Counted from the first letter of the stretch, positions 33,441 through 41,813 are shown. The stretch is 64,000 bases of DNA from Mycolicibacterium sp. GF69 (GCF_003284965.1 NZ_QMEW01000026.1:1-64000), one strand, 5' to 3'. Numbers and translations: made by a program. Notes: a model not told the origin generated them from the sequence alone.

Positions 33441-34057
33441 CCGAGCTGCTGGTGGCCAGCCGAAATCCCAAGAAGCTGGCCGAATTACGCCGAGTGCTCG
33501 ATGCTGCGGGCATCTCGGGGCTGACCTTGCTCTCATTGGCGGACGTGCCCCCATTCGACGAGGCGCCCGAGACCGGCGCGACGTTCGAAGACAACGCGTT
33601 GGCCAAGGCGCGCGATGCGCACCGGGCGACGGGTCTGGCGACGGTTGCCGACGACTCAGGGTTGGAAGTCGCCGCCCTCAACGGGATGCCGGGGGTGCTC
33701 TCGGCGCGGTGGTCGGGCAGGCACGGCCAGGATGCGGCCAACACCTCGCTGTTGCTGGGGCAGCTCGCCGACGTACCCGGTGAGCGGCGTGGCGCGGCGT
33801 TCGTATCGGCCTGCGCGCTGGTATCTGGCGCGGGCGGCGGCCAAAAGGAAACCGTGGTGCGCGGACAGTGGTCGGGCAGCATCGTCCGCGAGCCGCGCGG
33901 GGACGGCGGTTTCGGCTACGACCCGGTGTTTCTGCCCGAAGGGTCGTCGCGAACAGCGGCCGAACTCAGCGCCGCGGAGAAGGATGCGGTGTCGCACCGC
34001 GGCCGCGCCCTGGCCGCGCTGCTGCCCGCGTTGCGTGAGTTGGCCGCACGGGGTTGA
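33437..34057 (+). CDS. rdgB: dITP/XTP pyrophosphatase (RdgB/HAM1)
   Basis: It removes deaminated purine triphosphates (ITP, dITP, XTP) by hydrolysis to monophosphates. The product has SRNPKKLAELR, FEDNALAKAR, VADDSGLEVAALNG, GDGGFGYDPVF and SHRGRALAAL, all diagnostic, and corresponds to Rv1341. The most likely start is the CTG at 33437, which overlaps the rphA stop as CTGA and gives LTELLVASRN, the first beta strand of the family. The first conventional codon, GTG at 33452, would cut that strand. About 206 residues from the CTG. Confidence 0.92.
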   Translation: MTELLVASRNPKKLAELRRVLDAAGISGLTLLSLADVPPFDEAPETGATFEDNALAKARDAHRATGLATVADDSGLEVAALNGMPGVLSARWSGRHGQDAANTSLLLGQLADVPGERRGAAFVSACALVSGAGGGQKETVVRGQWSGSIVREPRGDGGFGYDPVFLPEGSSRTAAELSAAEKDAVSHRGRALAALLPALRELAARG

Positions 34058-34095
34058 CCGGCGGGATGCGAATTTTGTATAGCCGAACTAATCGG

Positions 34096-34101
34096 TAGCA
34101 T
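34096..34101 (+). promoter_or_regulatory. Likely -10 box for leaderless MFS gene
   Basis: TAGCAT (TANNNT) ends 7 bases before the GTG start at 34109, with no ribosome site between. Confidence 0.5.
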
Positions 34102-34108
34102 CCCCGGG

Positions 34109-35566
34109 GTGCGTCGCTCCTCCGCCCAAGCGCCTGCCGGTAGGACGCGACACCCGGCGATCGTCGTGGCGGTGCTCTCGGCCGCGGGTATCAGTGTCTC
34201 GCTGATGCAGACGTTTCTCATCCCGCTCATCCCCGAACTGCCCACGCTGCTCGACACGAGCGCGTCCAATGCGTCGTGGGTGATCACCGCGACGTTGCTG
34301 ACGGCGGCCGTTGCCACACCGATGTTCGGTCGTCTCGGCGACATGTACGGGCCCAAACCGATCCTGATCATCTGCGCGGTACTGCTCACCGCCGGATCGT
34401 TGCTCGCGGCCACGACGACGGCGTTGATCCCGGTGATCGTGGGCCGCGGCCTGCAGGGCTTCGGAATGCCGATCATCCCGCTGGGCATCAGCGTCATGCG
34501 GGCATCGGTACCGGCCCATCGGGTCGGTACCGCGATGGGTCTGATGAGCGCATCGCTGGGTGTGGGTGGCGCGCTTGGGCTTCCGCTGTCGGCCGTCATC
34601 GCCGACCGCTTCGACTGGCACGCCTTGTTCTGGTTCGGTGCGGGGCTGGGGATGATCTGTGCCGTGGCGTTCGCCGCGCTGGTGCCGCACATCCCCGCGG
34701 TCTCCGGCGACCGTTTCGACGCGCTGGGCGCGCTCGGTCTCGGGGCTGGTCTGGTGACGCTGTTGCTCGCGATCTCCAAGGGCGGAAGCTGGGGTTGGAC
34801 GAGCGCGCTCACCGCCGCCTTGTTCGTCGCGTCCGCCGTGACCTTCGCGTTGTTCGCGCTATGGCAGTTCCGGACCGCTACGCCGATCGTCGATCTGCGT
34901 ACCACGCTCGAGCGTCCGGTACTGACCACGAATCTGGCGTCGATCGCGGTCGGGTTCGCGCTGTTCGCGATGTCGTTGATCGCGCCGCAGATCCTCGAGA
35001 TGCCCGAGGGCTCGGGCTACGGCTTAGGGCAGTCGATGCTGCAGGCCGGTCTGTGGATGGCGCCCGGCGGACTGGCGATGATGTTGTCGTCGCCGGTGGC
35101 CGCACGGATCGCCGGCGTGCACGGGCCGCGGTTCACGTTGTTCGTCGGCTCGACGGTGGTGGCCGTCGGCTACCTGATGGGGCTGCTGCTGATGAACAGC
35201 CCGTGGCAGCTGTGCCTGTTCAACGTGTTGGTGAGCGTCGGCGTCGGTTTCGCGTTTTCATCGCTGCCCGCACTGATCAACGCGGCGGTCCCGGTGTCGG
35301 AGACCGCGGCGGCCAACGGAATCAACGCGCTCGCGCGATCACTGGGCACGTCGATATCCAGCGCGGTGCTGGGTGCGGTGCTCGCGGTGATGACGACGAC
35401 GGTCGCGGGGCAGCAGGTTCCGTCACTGGCCGGTCTGCGGGTCGCGTTGTTGATCGCAGCGGCCTCGGCCGTCGTCGCCGCGCTCACCGCGTTGGCCATC
35501 CCGAAGGCAGATCGGGCCGAGGAGGCCGCAGACCTGGCGTTGGCTACAGACCGAACCGGTCCTTGA
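34109..35566 (+). CDS. MFS drug-type exporter (DHA2-like, about 14 helices)
   Basis: A 485-residue major facilitator with about 14 hydrophobic segments. Motif A is visible as GRLGDMYGPKP between helices 2 and 3, and a motif-C-like segment GLMSASLGVGGALGLPLSAVIAD in helix 5 points to an antiporter exporter. Substrate is unknown. M. tuberculosis lacks a transporter at this position between Rv1341 and Rv1342c as I recall, so it is an insertion. Its 3' end overlaps the convergent DUF3817 gene by 23 bases. Confidence 0.9.
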   Translation: MRRSSAQAPAGRTRHPAIVVAVLSAAGISVSLMQTFLIPLIPELPTLLDTSASNASWVITATLLTAAVATPMFGRLGDMYGPKPILIICAVLLTAGSLLAATTTALIPVIVGRGLQGFGMPIIPLGISVMRASVPAHRVGTAMGLMSASLGVGGALGLPLSAVIADRFDWHALFWFGAGLGMICAVAFAALVPHIPAVSGDRFDALGALGLGAGLVTLLLAISKGGSWGWTSALTAALFVASAVTFALFALWQFRTATPIVDLRTTLERPVLTTNLASIAVGFALFAMSLIAPQILEMPEGSGYGLGQSMLQAGLWMAPGGLAMMLSSPVAARIAGVHGPRFTLFVGSTVVAVGYLMGLLLMNSPWQLCLFNVLVSVGVGFAFSSLPALINAAVPVSETAAANGINALARSLGTSISSAVLGAVLAVMTTTVAGQQVPSLAGLRVALLIAAASAVVAALTALAIPKADRAEEAADLALATDRTGP

Positions 35567-35876
35567 TCTCCCTGGTCTGCACCTGCTCGACGATGATGCC
35601 GACGAGCGGAATCGTGCCGGCCAGCAGCACGCCGATGGTCTTTGCGATCGGCCACCGCACCTTGACCGCCAGGTTGGCAGTGAACAGCAGGTAGACGAAG
35701 TACACCCAGCCGTGAACGACCGCAATCCAGTTCAGGCCCTCCACGTGGTAGACGTACTTCATCACCATCTCGTAGCAGAGCGCGATCAGCCAGATACCCG
35801 TCGTCCAGGCGAGCACCCGGTAGCCCAGGAGCGCCTTACGAACGTTTTCGGCGGAGGTGATCGGTGGTTCGGTCAT
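35544..35876 (-). CDS. DUF3817-family membrane protein (Rv1342c-like)
   Basis: A 110-residue membrane protein with three helices and the family pattern ALLGYRVLAWTTGIWLIAL, VVHGWVYFVYLLF, LLAGTIPLVGIIVE. Function unknown. The start overlaps the stop of the lprD-like gene (ATGA), so the two form an operon as Rv1343c-Rv1342c do. It is a distant paralogue of the protein at 11338-11721. Confidence 0.9.
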   Translation of the reverse strand: MTEPPITSAENVRKALLGYRVLAWTTGIWLIALCYEMVMKYVYHVEGLNWIAVVHGWVYFVYLLFTANLAVKVRWPIAKTIGVLLAGTIPLVGIIVEQVQTREIKDRFGL

Positions 35877-36250
35877 GTGGCCGGGTGTTCCTTGTCTTTC
35901 TGCGCGAGCTCGGCCAGATAGGCGTTGTACTCGCGTAGTGCGGGGTCATCGACATCGTCGAAATTAGCTGGTGCTGATGGCTTTTGAGGCAACAGATCCG
36001 CCGGGATCTCGGTGACCTCGTCGCGCTTGGCCGGTTCGGGCGGGGCCTCCTCATAGCGCACGAACTTGTAGTACGCGTACACGACGAAACCTGCGAACAG
36101 GGGCCACTGCATCGCGTAGCCGAGATTCTGGAAGCTGCCCGAAGCCGACTCGAAGCGGGTCCACTGCCACCAGGCCAGTGCCAGACAGCCCGCGGCGCCG
36201 ACGATCACCAGGGCGATGAGCGCCGGCCTCCTACGTTGTGTAGTGGACAC
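35873..36250 (-). CDS. lprD: LprD-like membrane/lipoprotein
   Basis: A 125-residue protein matching Rv1343c. An N-terminal hydrophobic segment (ALIALVIVGAAGCLALAWW) carries a Cys that led to the lipoprotein label; a second helix follows (WPLFAGFVVYAYYKF) and then a soluble tail ending in DPALREYNAYLAELA. Whether the Cys is truly lipidated is uncertain because hydrophobic residues continue past it. The GTG at 36250 gives the N terminus VSTTQRRRPALIAL that I recall for the homologue; the open frame continues 5' into a decayed sequence. Confidence 0.85.
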   Translation of the reverse strand: MSTTQRRRPALIALVIVGAAGCLALAWWQWTRFESASGSFQNLGYAMQWPLFAGFVVYAYYKFVRYEEAPPEPAKRDEVTEIPADLLPQKPSAPANFDDVDDPALREYNAYLAELAQKDKEHPAT

Positions 36251-36253
36251 CTT

Positions 36254-36421
36254 CCAACGGTACCGCGACGTCCTTGGGCCCGACGAACTCGTCGAGGCGT
36301 GCCGTCGCAGTCGCCACACACGACTGGAGCGCGAGATGTACCCGGCGCCGAGGTACAGCCCCAGTACGTAGCTGTACGCGGTCGGCGGAAGCTCAGAGAA
36401 GTCATGGAGGACACCCCACGG
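36254..36421 (-). pseudogene. Decayed coding fragment, 'LGLYLG' type
   Basis: Upstream of lprD the minus-strand frame encodes HDFSELPPTAYSYVLGLYLG followed by AGYISRSSRVWRLR. This resembles the N terminus of actinobacterial HTH/LAGLIDADG-like proteins that read YLLGLYLGDG-YIS. There is no start codon with a ribosome site, and the similarity stops abruptly after WRLR, so it looks like a remnant. Most of the 258-base gap between lprD and the tRNA is accounted for by it. Confidence 0.35.
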
Positions 36422-36508
36422 TGTTGGCCCTTTCTTGTCCCTGACCTCAACGTAGACAGCAGGTCTGACAGGTCGAATTCGGTCAACGGAGTAGCATCAA
36501 CACGCGCT

Positions 36509-36592
36509 GCGGGCGTGGCGCAATTGGCTGACGCGCCGGCTTTAGGTGCCGGTGTTCGAAAGAACGTGTGGGTTCGAGTCCCACCGCCCGCA
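36509..36592 (+). tRNA. tRNA-Leu (anticodon UAG)
   Basis: The acceptor stem GCGGGCG (36509-36515) pairs with CGCCCGC (36585-36591), discriminator A at 36592. The anticodon stem CCGGC/GCCGG encloses TTTAGGT with anticodon TAG at 36543-36545, reading CUA and related CUN leucine codons. A long variable arm (TGTTCGAAAGAACG) and T arm GTGGG-TTCGAGT-CCCAC are present, as expected for a class II tRNA. The CCA end is not encoded. Confidence 0.95.
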
Positions 36593-36597
36593 CAAAC

Positions 36598-37089
36598 TCA
36601 CCTCCCCGCGAAGTACTTCTGCCCGTCGCTGGGAATGCGCCCGAAGCCGGCCTTGAGTAGCGGCGCCAGCACTTTGACCGGCAGGCTCATCGCGTTCTTC
36701 GGTTCGATCGCGACCACCCACGTGAACCGCGTTTGGTCGCCGTCGGCCTCCACGATGTAATCCTCGGCGAAGCGCTTGAACAGTGGCAACGTCGACTCGT
36801 AGACATAAAACGAGTTCTGGCGGCCCTCATCCCAGCGAAAGTACCGTTCGCGGACCGTGCCGCCGCCCAGTGCCACCACGTCTCGGGTGGTGTCGACGCC
36901 GAACGGCCGCGGCGAGGTCCAGGTGACGCTTTTGATCGACGGTCCCCACGCTGCCAAGGATTCGTCTGACGTCAGCGACCCCCAAACCTGCTCAGGCGTT
37001 GCCGCATAGCGCTTCTCGTAGCGGAAAACGTGCGGGGCCGACGTAAGGAAGTCGGCGTCGGCGGGAGCGAGCGGGTACCAGCGCGTCAT
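36598..37089 (-). CDS. SRPBCC-family (polyketide cyclase/START-like) protein
   Basis: A 163-residue protein with the helix-grip pattern: FRYEKRYAATPEQVWGSLTSDESLAAWGPSI at the N terminus, a beta core with ERYFRWDEGRQ and TRFTWVVAIEP, and a C-terminal helix (LPVKVLAPLLKAGFGRIPSDGQ). The family binds hydrophobic ligands in a cavity; no function can be assigned. Its stop lies only 6 bases from the 3' end of the tRNA gene on the other strand. Confidence 0.8.
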   Translation of the reverse strand: MTRWYPLAPADADFLTSAPHVFRYEKRYAATPEQVWGSLTSDESLAAWGPSIKSVTWTSPRPFGVDTTRDVVALGGGTVRERYFRWDEGRQNSFYVYESTLPLFKRFAEDYIVEADGDQTRFTWVVAIEPKNAMSLPVKVLAPLLKAGFGRIPSDGQKYFAGR

Positions 37090-37138
37090 AGCTCGTCATC
37101 ATCGCAGCGGACGCAACGCGGCGGGGGAAGAAGGGAAA

Positions 37139-37357
37139 TCAGCCGTCCCTGCTCTGGATACCGAAACAAATCAAGCTGGCGACGAAGCTGAAAACGGCGA
37201 CCACTCCGGCCGCGGCGGCCACCGGCGCATCGGCCGCGCCCCAACTCGCGAGGGACACCGCTACGGCGATTATCGCGGTGAAGATGAGGAAGAGACCCGT
37301 GGTGGCGATCGCTTCGGCGGTCGGGTTCTCGGCGGGGGCCAGGGCGCGCTCGCGCAT
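37139..37357 (-). CDS. Small two-helix membrane protein
   Basis: A 72-residue protein of unknown function with two hydrophobic segments (TGLFLIFTAIIAVAVSLASW and VAAAAGVVAVFSFVASLICF). The ATG at 37357 has TAGGAG 7 bases upstream. It sits 49 bases downstream of the SRPBCC gene start on the same strand and could be transcribed with it. Confidence 0.7.
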   Translation of the reverse strand: MRERALAPAENPTAEAIATTGLFLIFTAIIAVAVSLASWGAADAPVAAAAGVVAVFSFVASLICFGIQSRDG

Positions 37358-37445
37358 CAACGGTCTCCTACATGCTCAGGGAATCTGATGCGCGGAGATT
37401 GCCCCTTGTCGACGGCGGCGAAACCCTCACAAACGAACAGGCAGT

Positions 37446-37778
37446 TCAGCCTGCTTTTTGCACCGTGAACCCGTTGCGTTCGGCCAGCGACTGCAGTTGC
37501 CGCAACGCGAACTGGCGCGCGCGACCGCTTTCGGGGATGTAGATGCCTGCCCACACTCCGACCGCCCCAGAGGTTCGGCATGCCTCTCGCGCGCAGAGCC
37601 AACGCCGCGGGCATGCCCGGCACAGTTCTTTGGCGCCTTCGTCGGCACCCACGGCCCATCGATCGGGATCCAGGGTGCACGCGCCGAGCGGGGTGTCCAG
37701 CGCAGCGGGAGGTCGCGTCATGAGGTTGACCGGCACGGAACGCGTCGTCCGCGGGCCCGGCCGCTCGTGGACTGACAT
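37446..37778 (-). CDS. whiB6: WhiB-family iron-sulfur regulator, WhiB6-like
   Basis: A 110-residue WhiB protein. The four cluster cysteines are in GACTLDPDRW and ELCRACPRRWLCAREA (Cys-x2-Cys-x5-Cys); the G[V/I]W turn is GVWAGIYIPESGRARQFAL. LCRACPRRWLCA and the ESGRAR segment match M. tuberculosis WhiB6 (Rv3862c) rather than other Whi proteins. WhiB6 responds to redox and NO and controls ESX-1 genes in M. tuberculosis; the role here may differ because no ESX genes are nearby. The ATG at 37778 has GGAG upstream. The divergent TetR gene shares the control region. Confidence 0.88.
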   Translation of the reverse strand: MSVHERPGPRTTRSVPVNLMTRPPAALDTPLGACTLDPDRWAVGADEGAKELCRACPRRWLCAREACRTSGAVGVWAGIYIPESGRARQFALRQLQSLAERNGFTVQKAG

Positions 37779-37820
37779 CTGCGTCTCCTCTCGGTCAGGA
37801 CAGTCCCCTGTCGGCGCAAG

Positions 37821-37862
37821 CGACAATACACGCGTATCGGATTCCGACAATACACACGTATT
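37821..37862. promoter_or_regulatory. Two direct-repeat operators between whiB6 and tetR
   Basis: CGACAATACACGCGTAT (37821-37837) and CGACAATACACACGTAT (37845-37861) differ at one base and are spaced 24 bp. Each contains a partial palindrome, AATAC-n4-GTATT in the second. Just after the second copy TACTGT (37866-37871) can serve as -10 for the TetR gene. Autoregulation by that TetR protein, and control of whiB6, are inferred. Confidence 0.75.
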
Positions 37863-37895
37863 GGCTACTGTGAGGGGTGTGCACTCTCAGCTGCG

Positions 37896-38528
37896 GTGTC
37901 GATGACGGCCGCGTCGTTGGATGAACAGGCCGGCGCCGAGCAACGCTCGAGCGTCGACCGAATTCGCGACGCCGCGCTCAAATGCTTCGCGGCCCGGGGC
38001 GCATCCGCCACGTCGCTGCGCTCGGTCGCTGCGGAGGCAGGCGTATCGCTGGGGATGGTGCAGCACCACTTCGCGACCAAGGCGAACTTGATCAAGGCCG
38101 TCGACGACCATGTGTTGGGCGTGCTGGCCGCGGCGCTGACGCAGCCGCTCGAAGAAACCCCGGCCGACACCATCGCCGAGGTCGGTAACCGGGTGACGTC
38201 GCTGATTGCCGGCGAGCCCGACGTGGTGGACTACGCCGGGCGGGCGCTGACCGACGGCAGCGCGCTCGGTGAACAGGTATTCGACTCATTGGCGGTCCTC
38301 GGCGCCGAGCGTTGGCGGCTGCGCGCAGAACAGGGTCTGACCCGACCCGACCTCGACCCGACCTGGGGCACGTTGAACCCGTTGGTGCTGGCGCTCGGAG
38401 CGTGGGTGTTGCGCGCCCACATCGAGCGCCATCTACCCGAACCGCTCGAGACACCGGCGCAACTGCAGCGGTGGCAGAGAGCGACTGATTCCCTACTGCG
38501 TGACGGGCAAATGCGTCACGAGCCCTGA
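37896..38528 (+). CDS. TetR-family regulator, divergent from whiB6
   Basis: A 210-residue regulator with the DNA-binding domain at residues about 20-65 (IRDAALKCFAARGASATSLR, then VSLGMVQHHFATKANLIKAV). The ligand domain is typical in size but not diagnostic. Starts at GTG 37896 or ATG 37902 are both possible. Position and two direct repeats in the shared 117-base region suggest it controls itself and whiB6. The 3' end overlaps the convergent AraC gene by 13 bases. Confidence 0.88.
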   Translation: MSMTAASLDEQAGAEQRSSVDRIRDAALKCFAARGASATSLRSVAAEAGVSLGMVQHHFATKANLIKAVDDHVLGVLAAALTQPLEETPADTIAEVGNRVTSLIAGEPDVVDYAGRALTDGSALGEQVFDSLAVLGAERWRLRAEQGLTRPDLDPTWGTLNPLVLALGAWVLRAHIERHLPEPLETPAQLQRWQRATDSLLRDGQMRHEP

Positions 38529-39403
38529 CGCGCCGGCGGCGCGCCCGACGGTGTGCCGCCGACCCGCTTGCGGTAGCTCGTCGGCGTCTCCCCGCAGAAC
38601 TGTGCGAAGGCCCGCGTGAACGAGCTGAGGCTCTCGAAGCCGACCGCCGAAGACGTGTCCTGCACGGACTGCCCAGGCGCGGCCAGCAACGCCATCGCCT
38701 TGAGCATGCGTGCGTGTAGAAGATATGTGCGCCAAGACAATCCTACTGATTCCTGAAATAGCCGTCGCAGTGTGCGCTCCGACACCGAGACGGCGCGACT
38801 CACGTCGTCGGCGCTCACGCTGTCGAGATGTTCTTTGGTGTAGGCCATCGCGGCGGCCACGATCGGATGCTCGGAACTCGGCAGGCTTAATGGAGCCTCG
38901 TGGTCGAGCGCTTCGATCACCAGGTTGGCCAGGGTGCGGAAGAACGCGTCGGCCACGCCGTCATCCGCGGCAACCCCTGGTCTGCGGTCGATCGGCCAGC
39001 GCAGCGCGTAGATCATCATCTCGCGGATCAACGGTGAGACCGCCAGGATGCGCGCCCGGTCCCCGGCCTGCGGGATCAGTTCGGGGTCGAACATCACCGC
39101 GACGGTCCGAACATCGGGGTTCATGGTGGCCTGATGTTCCAGGCCGACGGGGATCCACGCGGCTTGTTGCGGCGGCAGCAGATAGTGCGCCGAATCCGTC
39201 TCGACCTCGACCACTCCGCCGAGCGCGTACTCGATCTGATGCACATCGTGCGAGTGCCAGCCGGTGATCAGTGCGTCGCCGTGGTAGAGGTAGCTGCCGC
39301 CCAGCGCGCGTCCGCCCCGTCGCAGGTCGATGATTCGCCGAGGCTCGCTCGCGGAACTGGCCGTTTGAGTCAAACCTCTGTCCGATAGCGCAGAGACGGT
39401 CAC
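38516..39403 (-). CDS. AraC-family regulator with cupin sensor domain
   Basis: About 295 residues. The N-terminal cupin has ITGWHSHDVHQIEYALGGVVEVET and WIPVGLEHQATM. The C-terminal part holds two helix-turn-helix units (VSADDVSRAVSVSERTLRRLF and VQDTSSAVGFESLSSFTRAF, then FCGETPTSYRKR). The frame is open far 5'; the GTG at 39403 is preferred because TACCGT (39412-39417, minus strand) would give a leaderless start and because further extension would run into the divergent amidohydrolase gene. It probably regulates that neighbour. Confidence 0.88.
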   Translation of the reverse strand: MTVSALSDRGLTQTASSASEPRRIIDLRRGGRALGGSYLYHGDALITGWHSHDVHQIEYALGGVVEVETDSAHYLLPPQQAAWIPVGLEHQATMNPDVRTVAVMFDPELIPQAGDRARILAVSPLIREMMIYALRWPIDRRPGVAADDGVADAFFRTLANLVIEALDHEAPLSLPSSEHPIVAAAMAYTKEHLDSVSADDVSRAVSVSERTLRRLFQESVGLSWRTYLLHARMLKAMALLAAPGQSVQDTSSAVGFESLSSFTRAFAQFCGETPTSYRKRVGGTPSGAPPARQGS

Positions 39404-39428
39404 ACCGGTAGACGGTACTACTGGGGGT

Positions 39429-40691
39429 ATGAATATCGACGACCTGATCCTCGTGAGCATCGACGACCACGTAGTGGAACCGCCCGACATGTTCCTGCGC
39501 CATGTCCCGGCCAAGTACAAGGACGAGGCGCCGATCGTGGTCACCGATGACAAGGGCGTCGACCAATGGATGTATCAGGGCCGCCCGCAGGGCGTCAGCG
39601 GGCTGAACGCAGTGGTGTCGTGGCCGGCCGAGGAGTGGGGCCGCGACCCGGCCGGTTTCGCCGAGATGCGTCCCGGTGTCTACGACGTCCACGAGCGAGT
39701 GCGCGATATGAACCGCAACGGGATTCTCGCCTCGATGTGCTTCCCGACGTTCACCGGGTTCTCGGCCCGTCACCTCAACATGCACCGCGAAGAGGTGACG
39801 CTGGTGATGGTGTCGGCCTACAACGACTGGCACATCGACGAGTGGGCCGGCTCCTACCCGGACCGTTTCATCCCGATCGCCGTTCTGCCGACCTGGAACC
39901 CCGCGGCGATGTGCGCTGAGATCCGGCGGGTCGCCGCGAAGGGCTGCCGGGCGGTGACGATGCCCGAACTGCCGCACCTGGAAGGGCTTCCGAGCTATCA
40001 CGACGAGGATTACTGGGGTCCGGTGTTCCGGACGTTGTCCGAGGAGAACGTGGTGATGTGTCTGCACATCGGCACCGGGTTCGGGGCGATCAGCATGGCG
40101 CCCAACGCGCCGATCGACAACCTGATCATCCTGGCCACCCAGGTGTCGGCGATGTGCGCCCAGGACCTGCTGTGGGGCCCGGCAATGCGCAACTATCCGG
40201 ATCTGAAATTCGCCTTCTCCGAAGGCGGTATCGGCTGGATTCCGTTCTACCTGGACCGCAGCGACCGGCATTACACGAACCAGAAGTGGTTGCGACGCGA
40301 CTTCGGCGACAAGCTGCCCAGCGATGTGTTCCGCGAGCATTCGCTCGCGTGCTACGTCACCGACAAGACGTCGCTGAAGCTGCGCCACGAGATCGGTATC
40401 GACATCATCGCCTGGGAGTGCGACTACCCGCACTCGGACTGCTTTTGGCCGGACGCACCCGAGCAGGTGTTGGCCGAGCTCAACGCGGCAGACGCCTCGG
40501 ACTCCGACATCAACAAGATCACGTGGGAGAACTCCTGCCGGTTCTTCAGCTGGGACCCGTTCAAGCTCACACCCAAGGAGCAGGCGACGGCGGGTGCGTT
40601 GCGCGCCAAGGCAACCGACGTCGACGTGTCGATCCGCCCGCGTAAGGAATGGGCGCGGCTCTACGAGCAGAAGCAGCTCGCGAAGGCGTGA
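39429..40691 (+). CDS. Amidohydrolase-2 (ACMSD-like) family hydrolase
   Basis: A 420-residue TIM-barrel metal-dependent hydrolase or decarboxylase. SIDDHVVEPPDMF near residue 12 holds the (modified) D-x-H metal motif; MCLHIGTG supplies a further His, and WECDYPHSD the catalytic Asp. Members of this group in mycobacteria are common in clusters for degrading hydrophobic compounds, but the substrate cannot be told. The gene is divergent from an AraC regulator and convergent with a DapB-like gene. Confidence 0.88.
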   Translation: MNIDDLILVSIDDHVVEPPDMFLRHVPAKYKDEAPIVVTDDKGVDQWMYQGRPQGVSGLNAVVSWPAEEWGRDPAGFAEMRPGVYDVHERVRDMNRNGILASMCFPTFTGFSARHLNMHREEVTLVMVSAYNDWHIDEWAGSYPDRFIPIAVLPTWNPAAMCAEIRRVAAKGCRAVTMPELPHLEGLPSYHDEDYWGPVFRTLSEENVVMCLHIGTGFGAISMAPNAPIDNLIILATQVSAMCAQDLLWGPAMRNYPDLKFAFSEGGIGWIPFYLDRSDRHYTNQKWLRRDFGDKLPSDVFREHSLACYVTDKTSLKLRHEIGIDIIAWECDYPHSDCFWPDAPEQVLAELNAADASDSDINKITWENSCRFFSWDPFKLTPKEQATAGALRAKATDVDVSIRPRKEWARLYEQKQLAKA

Positions 40692-40697
40692 AGCCGG

Positions 40698-40723
40698 CCC
40701 GCCTTGCTTTCGGCGGAGGCGGG
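40698..40723. terminator. Hairpin between convergent genes
   Basis: CCCGCCT (40698-40704) and AGGCGGG (40717-40723) form a 7-bp GC-rich stem around a 12-base loop in the 48-base gap between the convergent amidohydrolase and DapB-like genes. A bidirectional terminator is likely. Confidence 0.5.
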
Positions 40724-40739
40724 GCGGTGGCTCAGGCGC

Positions 40740-41813
40740 TCACCACATCAGACCGCGAACCATCTCGGCCGGGGGGATGTCCTCCAGCGCGATGATCCCT
40801 TGGGGCGCGCGGCACACCCAGTCGATGACGTTGACCACGCGGGCGGCGGTGGACACGCAGCCGGCCTCGGTGACATCGAGCACCGAATGCGACAGCAGTG
40901 TGTTCACCTCGATGCGCGGCTCGCCTTCCACGATCACCTTGTGCACGCCCGAGTGGCCCTCAGGCGGGTACTCCCAGTCCGGCGCCGCTGCGGGGGTGAG
41001 CCGGGTGGTGTGCTGCACGGTGATGAGAGGAACTCCGCCTCGGACCCCTTCGGCGGCGAACCGCACTCCGGCCAGCCCGCCGGGCTCGACGGTCATCATC
41101 TTGCATTCGATGCGCTGGTTGGAGTACCACGGCTCGAAGCGCTGGGTGACATCGTCGAGTTCGACACCGAGGTGATCGGCGATATTGCGCACCAGGCCGC
41201 CGAACATCGCCGTGACGACCCCGGGTTGAAACGCCATGGCCAGCTCGTCATCGGGCTTGGTGCCGAAACCCATTGCGGTACCGGTGTACTCGTAGTCGTC
41301 GTAGTTCGCGTAGTCGAAGACCTCCTGCACGGTGACCGACTCCACGCGGGTGGCCAGGCTCAGGGCGGCGAGCACCGCGGTGTCTGCGGAGTACCCCGGG
41401 TCGATACCGTTGACGTAGAGCGATGAACTGCCCGCGGCGCAGGCCTCTTCCAGCGGCACCCGCAGCCAATCGTCGGCCTGCTTCGGCGTCACCAACCACA
41501 CCATGGACGTGCCGACGACGTTGATACCCGCGGCGAGGAACTTCGCCATCTGCTCGATCGCCTCCATCGGCCGGGTCTCACCCAGCGCGGTGTAGACGAC
41601 ACAGTCGGGTTGCAACGCGATCAAGGCGTCGATGTCGTCGGTGGCGATGACCCCGGTCGGCACTGTTAACCCGCACAGTTCAGCGGCGTCCCTGCCGACC
41701 TTGTCCGGGCTGGCGGCATGCACGCCGACAAGCTCCAGATCGGGCCGGCCGACGATCGCCCGCAACGAGTGTTGTCCGACGTTGCCGGTGGAAAACTGGA
41801 CTACTCTGCGCAT
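40740..41813 (-). CDS. DapB-like NAD(P)-dependent oxidoreductase (paralogue 1)
   Basis: A 357-residue protein with a Rossmann N terminus (RRVVQFSTGNVGQHSLRAIV) and the layout of dihydrodipicolinate-reductase-like and 2,4-diaminopentanoate-dehydrogenase-like enzymes. The middle motif GIDPGYSADTAVLAALSL and the final hydrophobic part are shared with the genes at 49708 and 50750. Many mycobacterial genomes carry several copies near P450 genes; no substrate is known. It is followed (5') by an SDR gene in the same direction with a 13-base gap, so the two form an operon. Confidence 0.85.
   Translation of the reverse strand: MRRVVQFSTGNVGQHSLRAIVGRPDLELVGVHAASPDKVGRDAAELCGLTVPTGVIATDDIDALIALQPDCVVYTALGETRPMEAIEQMAKFLAAGINVVGTSMVWLVTPKQADDWLRVPLEEACAAGSSSLYVNGIDPGYSADTAVLAALSLATRVESVTVQEVFDYANYDDYEYTGTAMGFGTKPDDELAMAFQPGVVTAMFGGLVRNIADHLGVELDDVTQRFEPWYSNQRIECKMMTVEPGGLAGVRFAAEGVRGGVPLITVQHTTRLTPAAAPDWEYPPEGHSGVHKVIVEGEPRIEVNTLLSHSVLDVTEAGCVSTAARVVNVIDWVCRAPQGIIALEDIPPAEMVRGLMW

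Noticed and set aside
36509..36592. tRNA-Leu as an integration site of a prophage or island
   Set aside because: No integrase gene and no direct repeat of the tRNA 3' end could be found nearby.
38961..40433. 490-codon minus-strand frame across the amidohydrolase gene
   Set aside because: It overlaps the AraC gene and the amidohydrolase, both with clear domains; low-complexity His/Arg/Val-rich translation.
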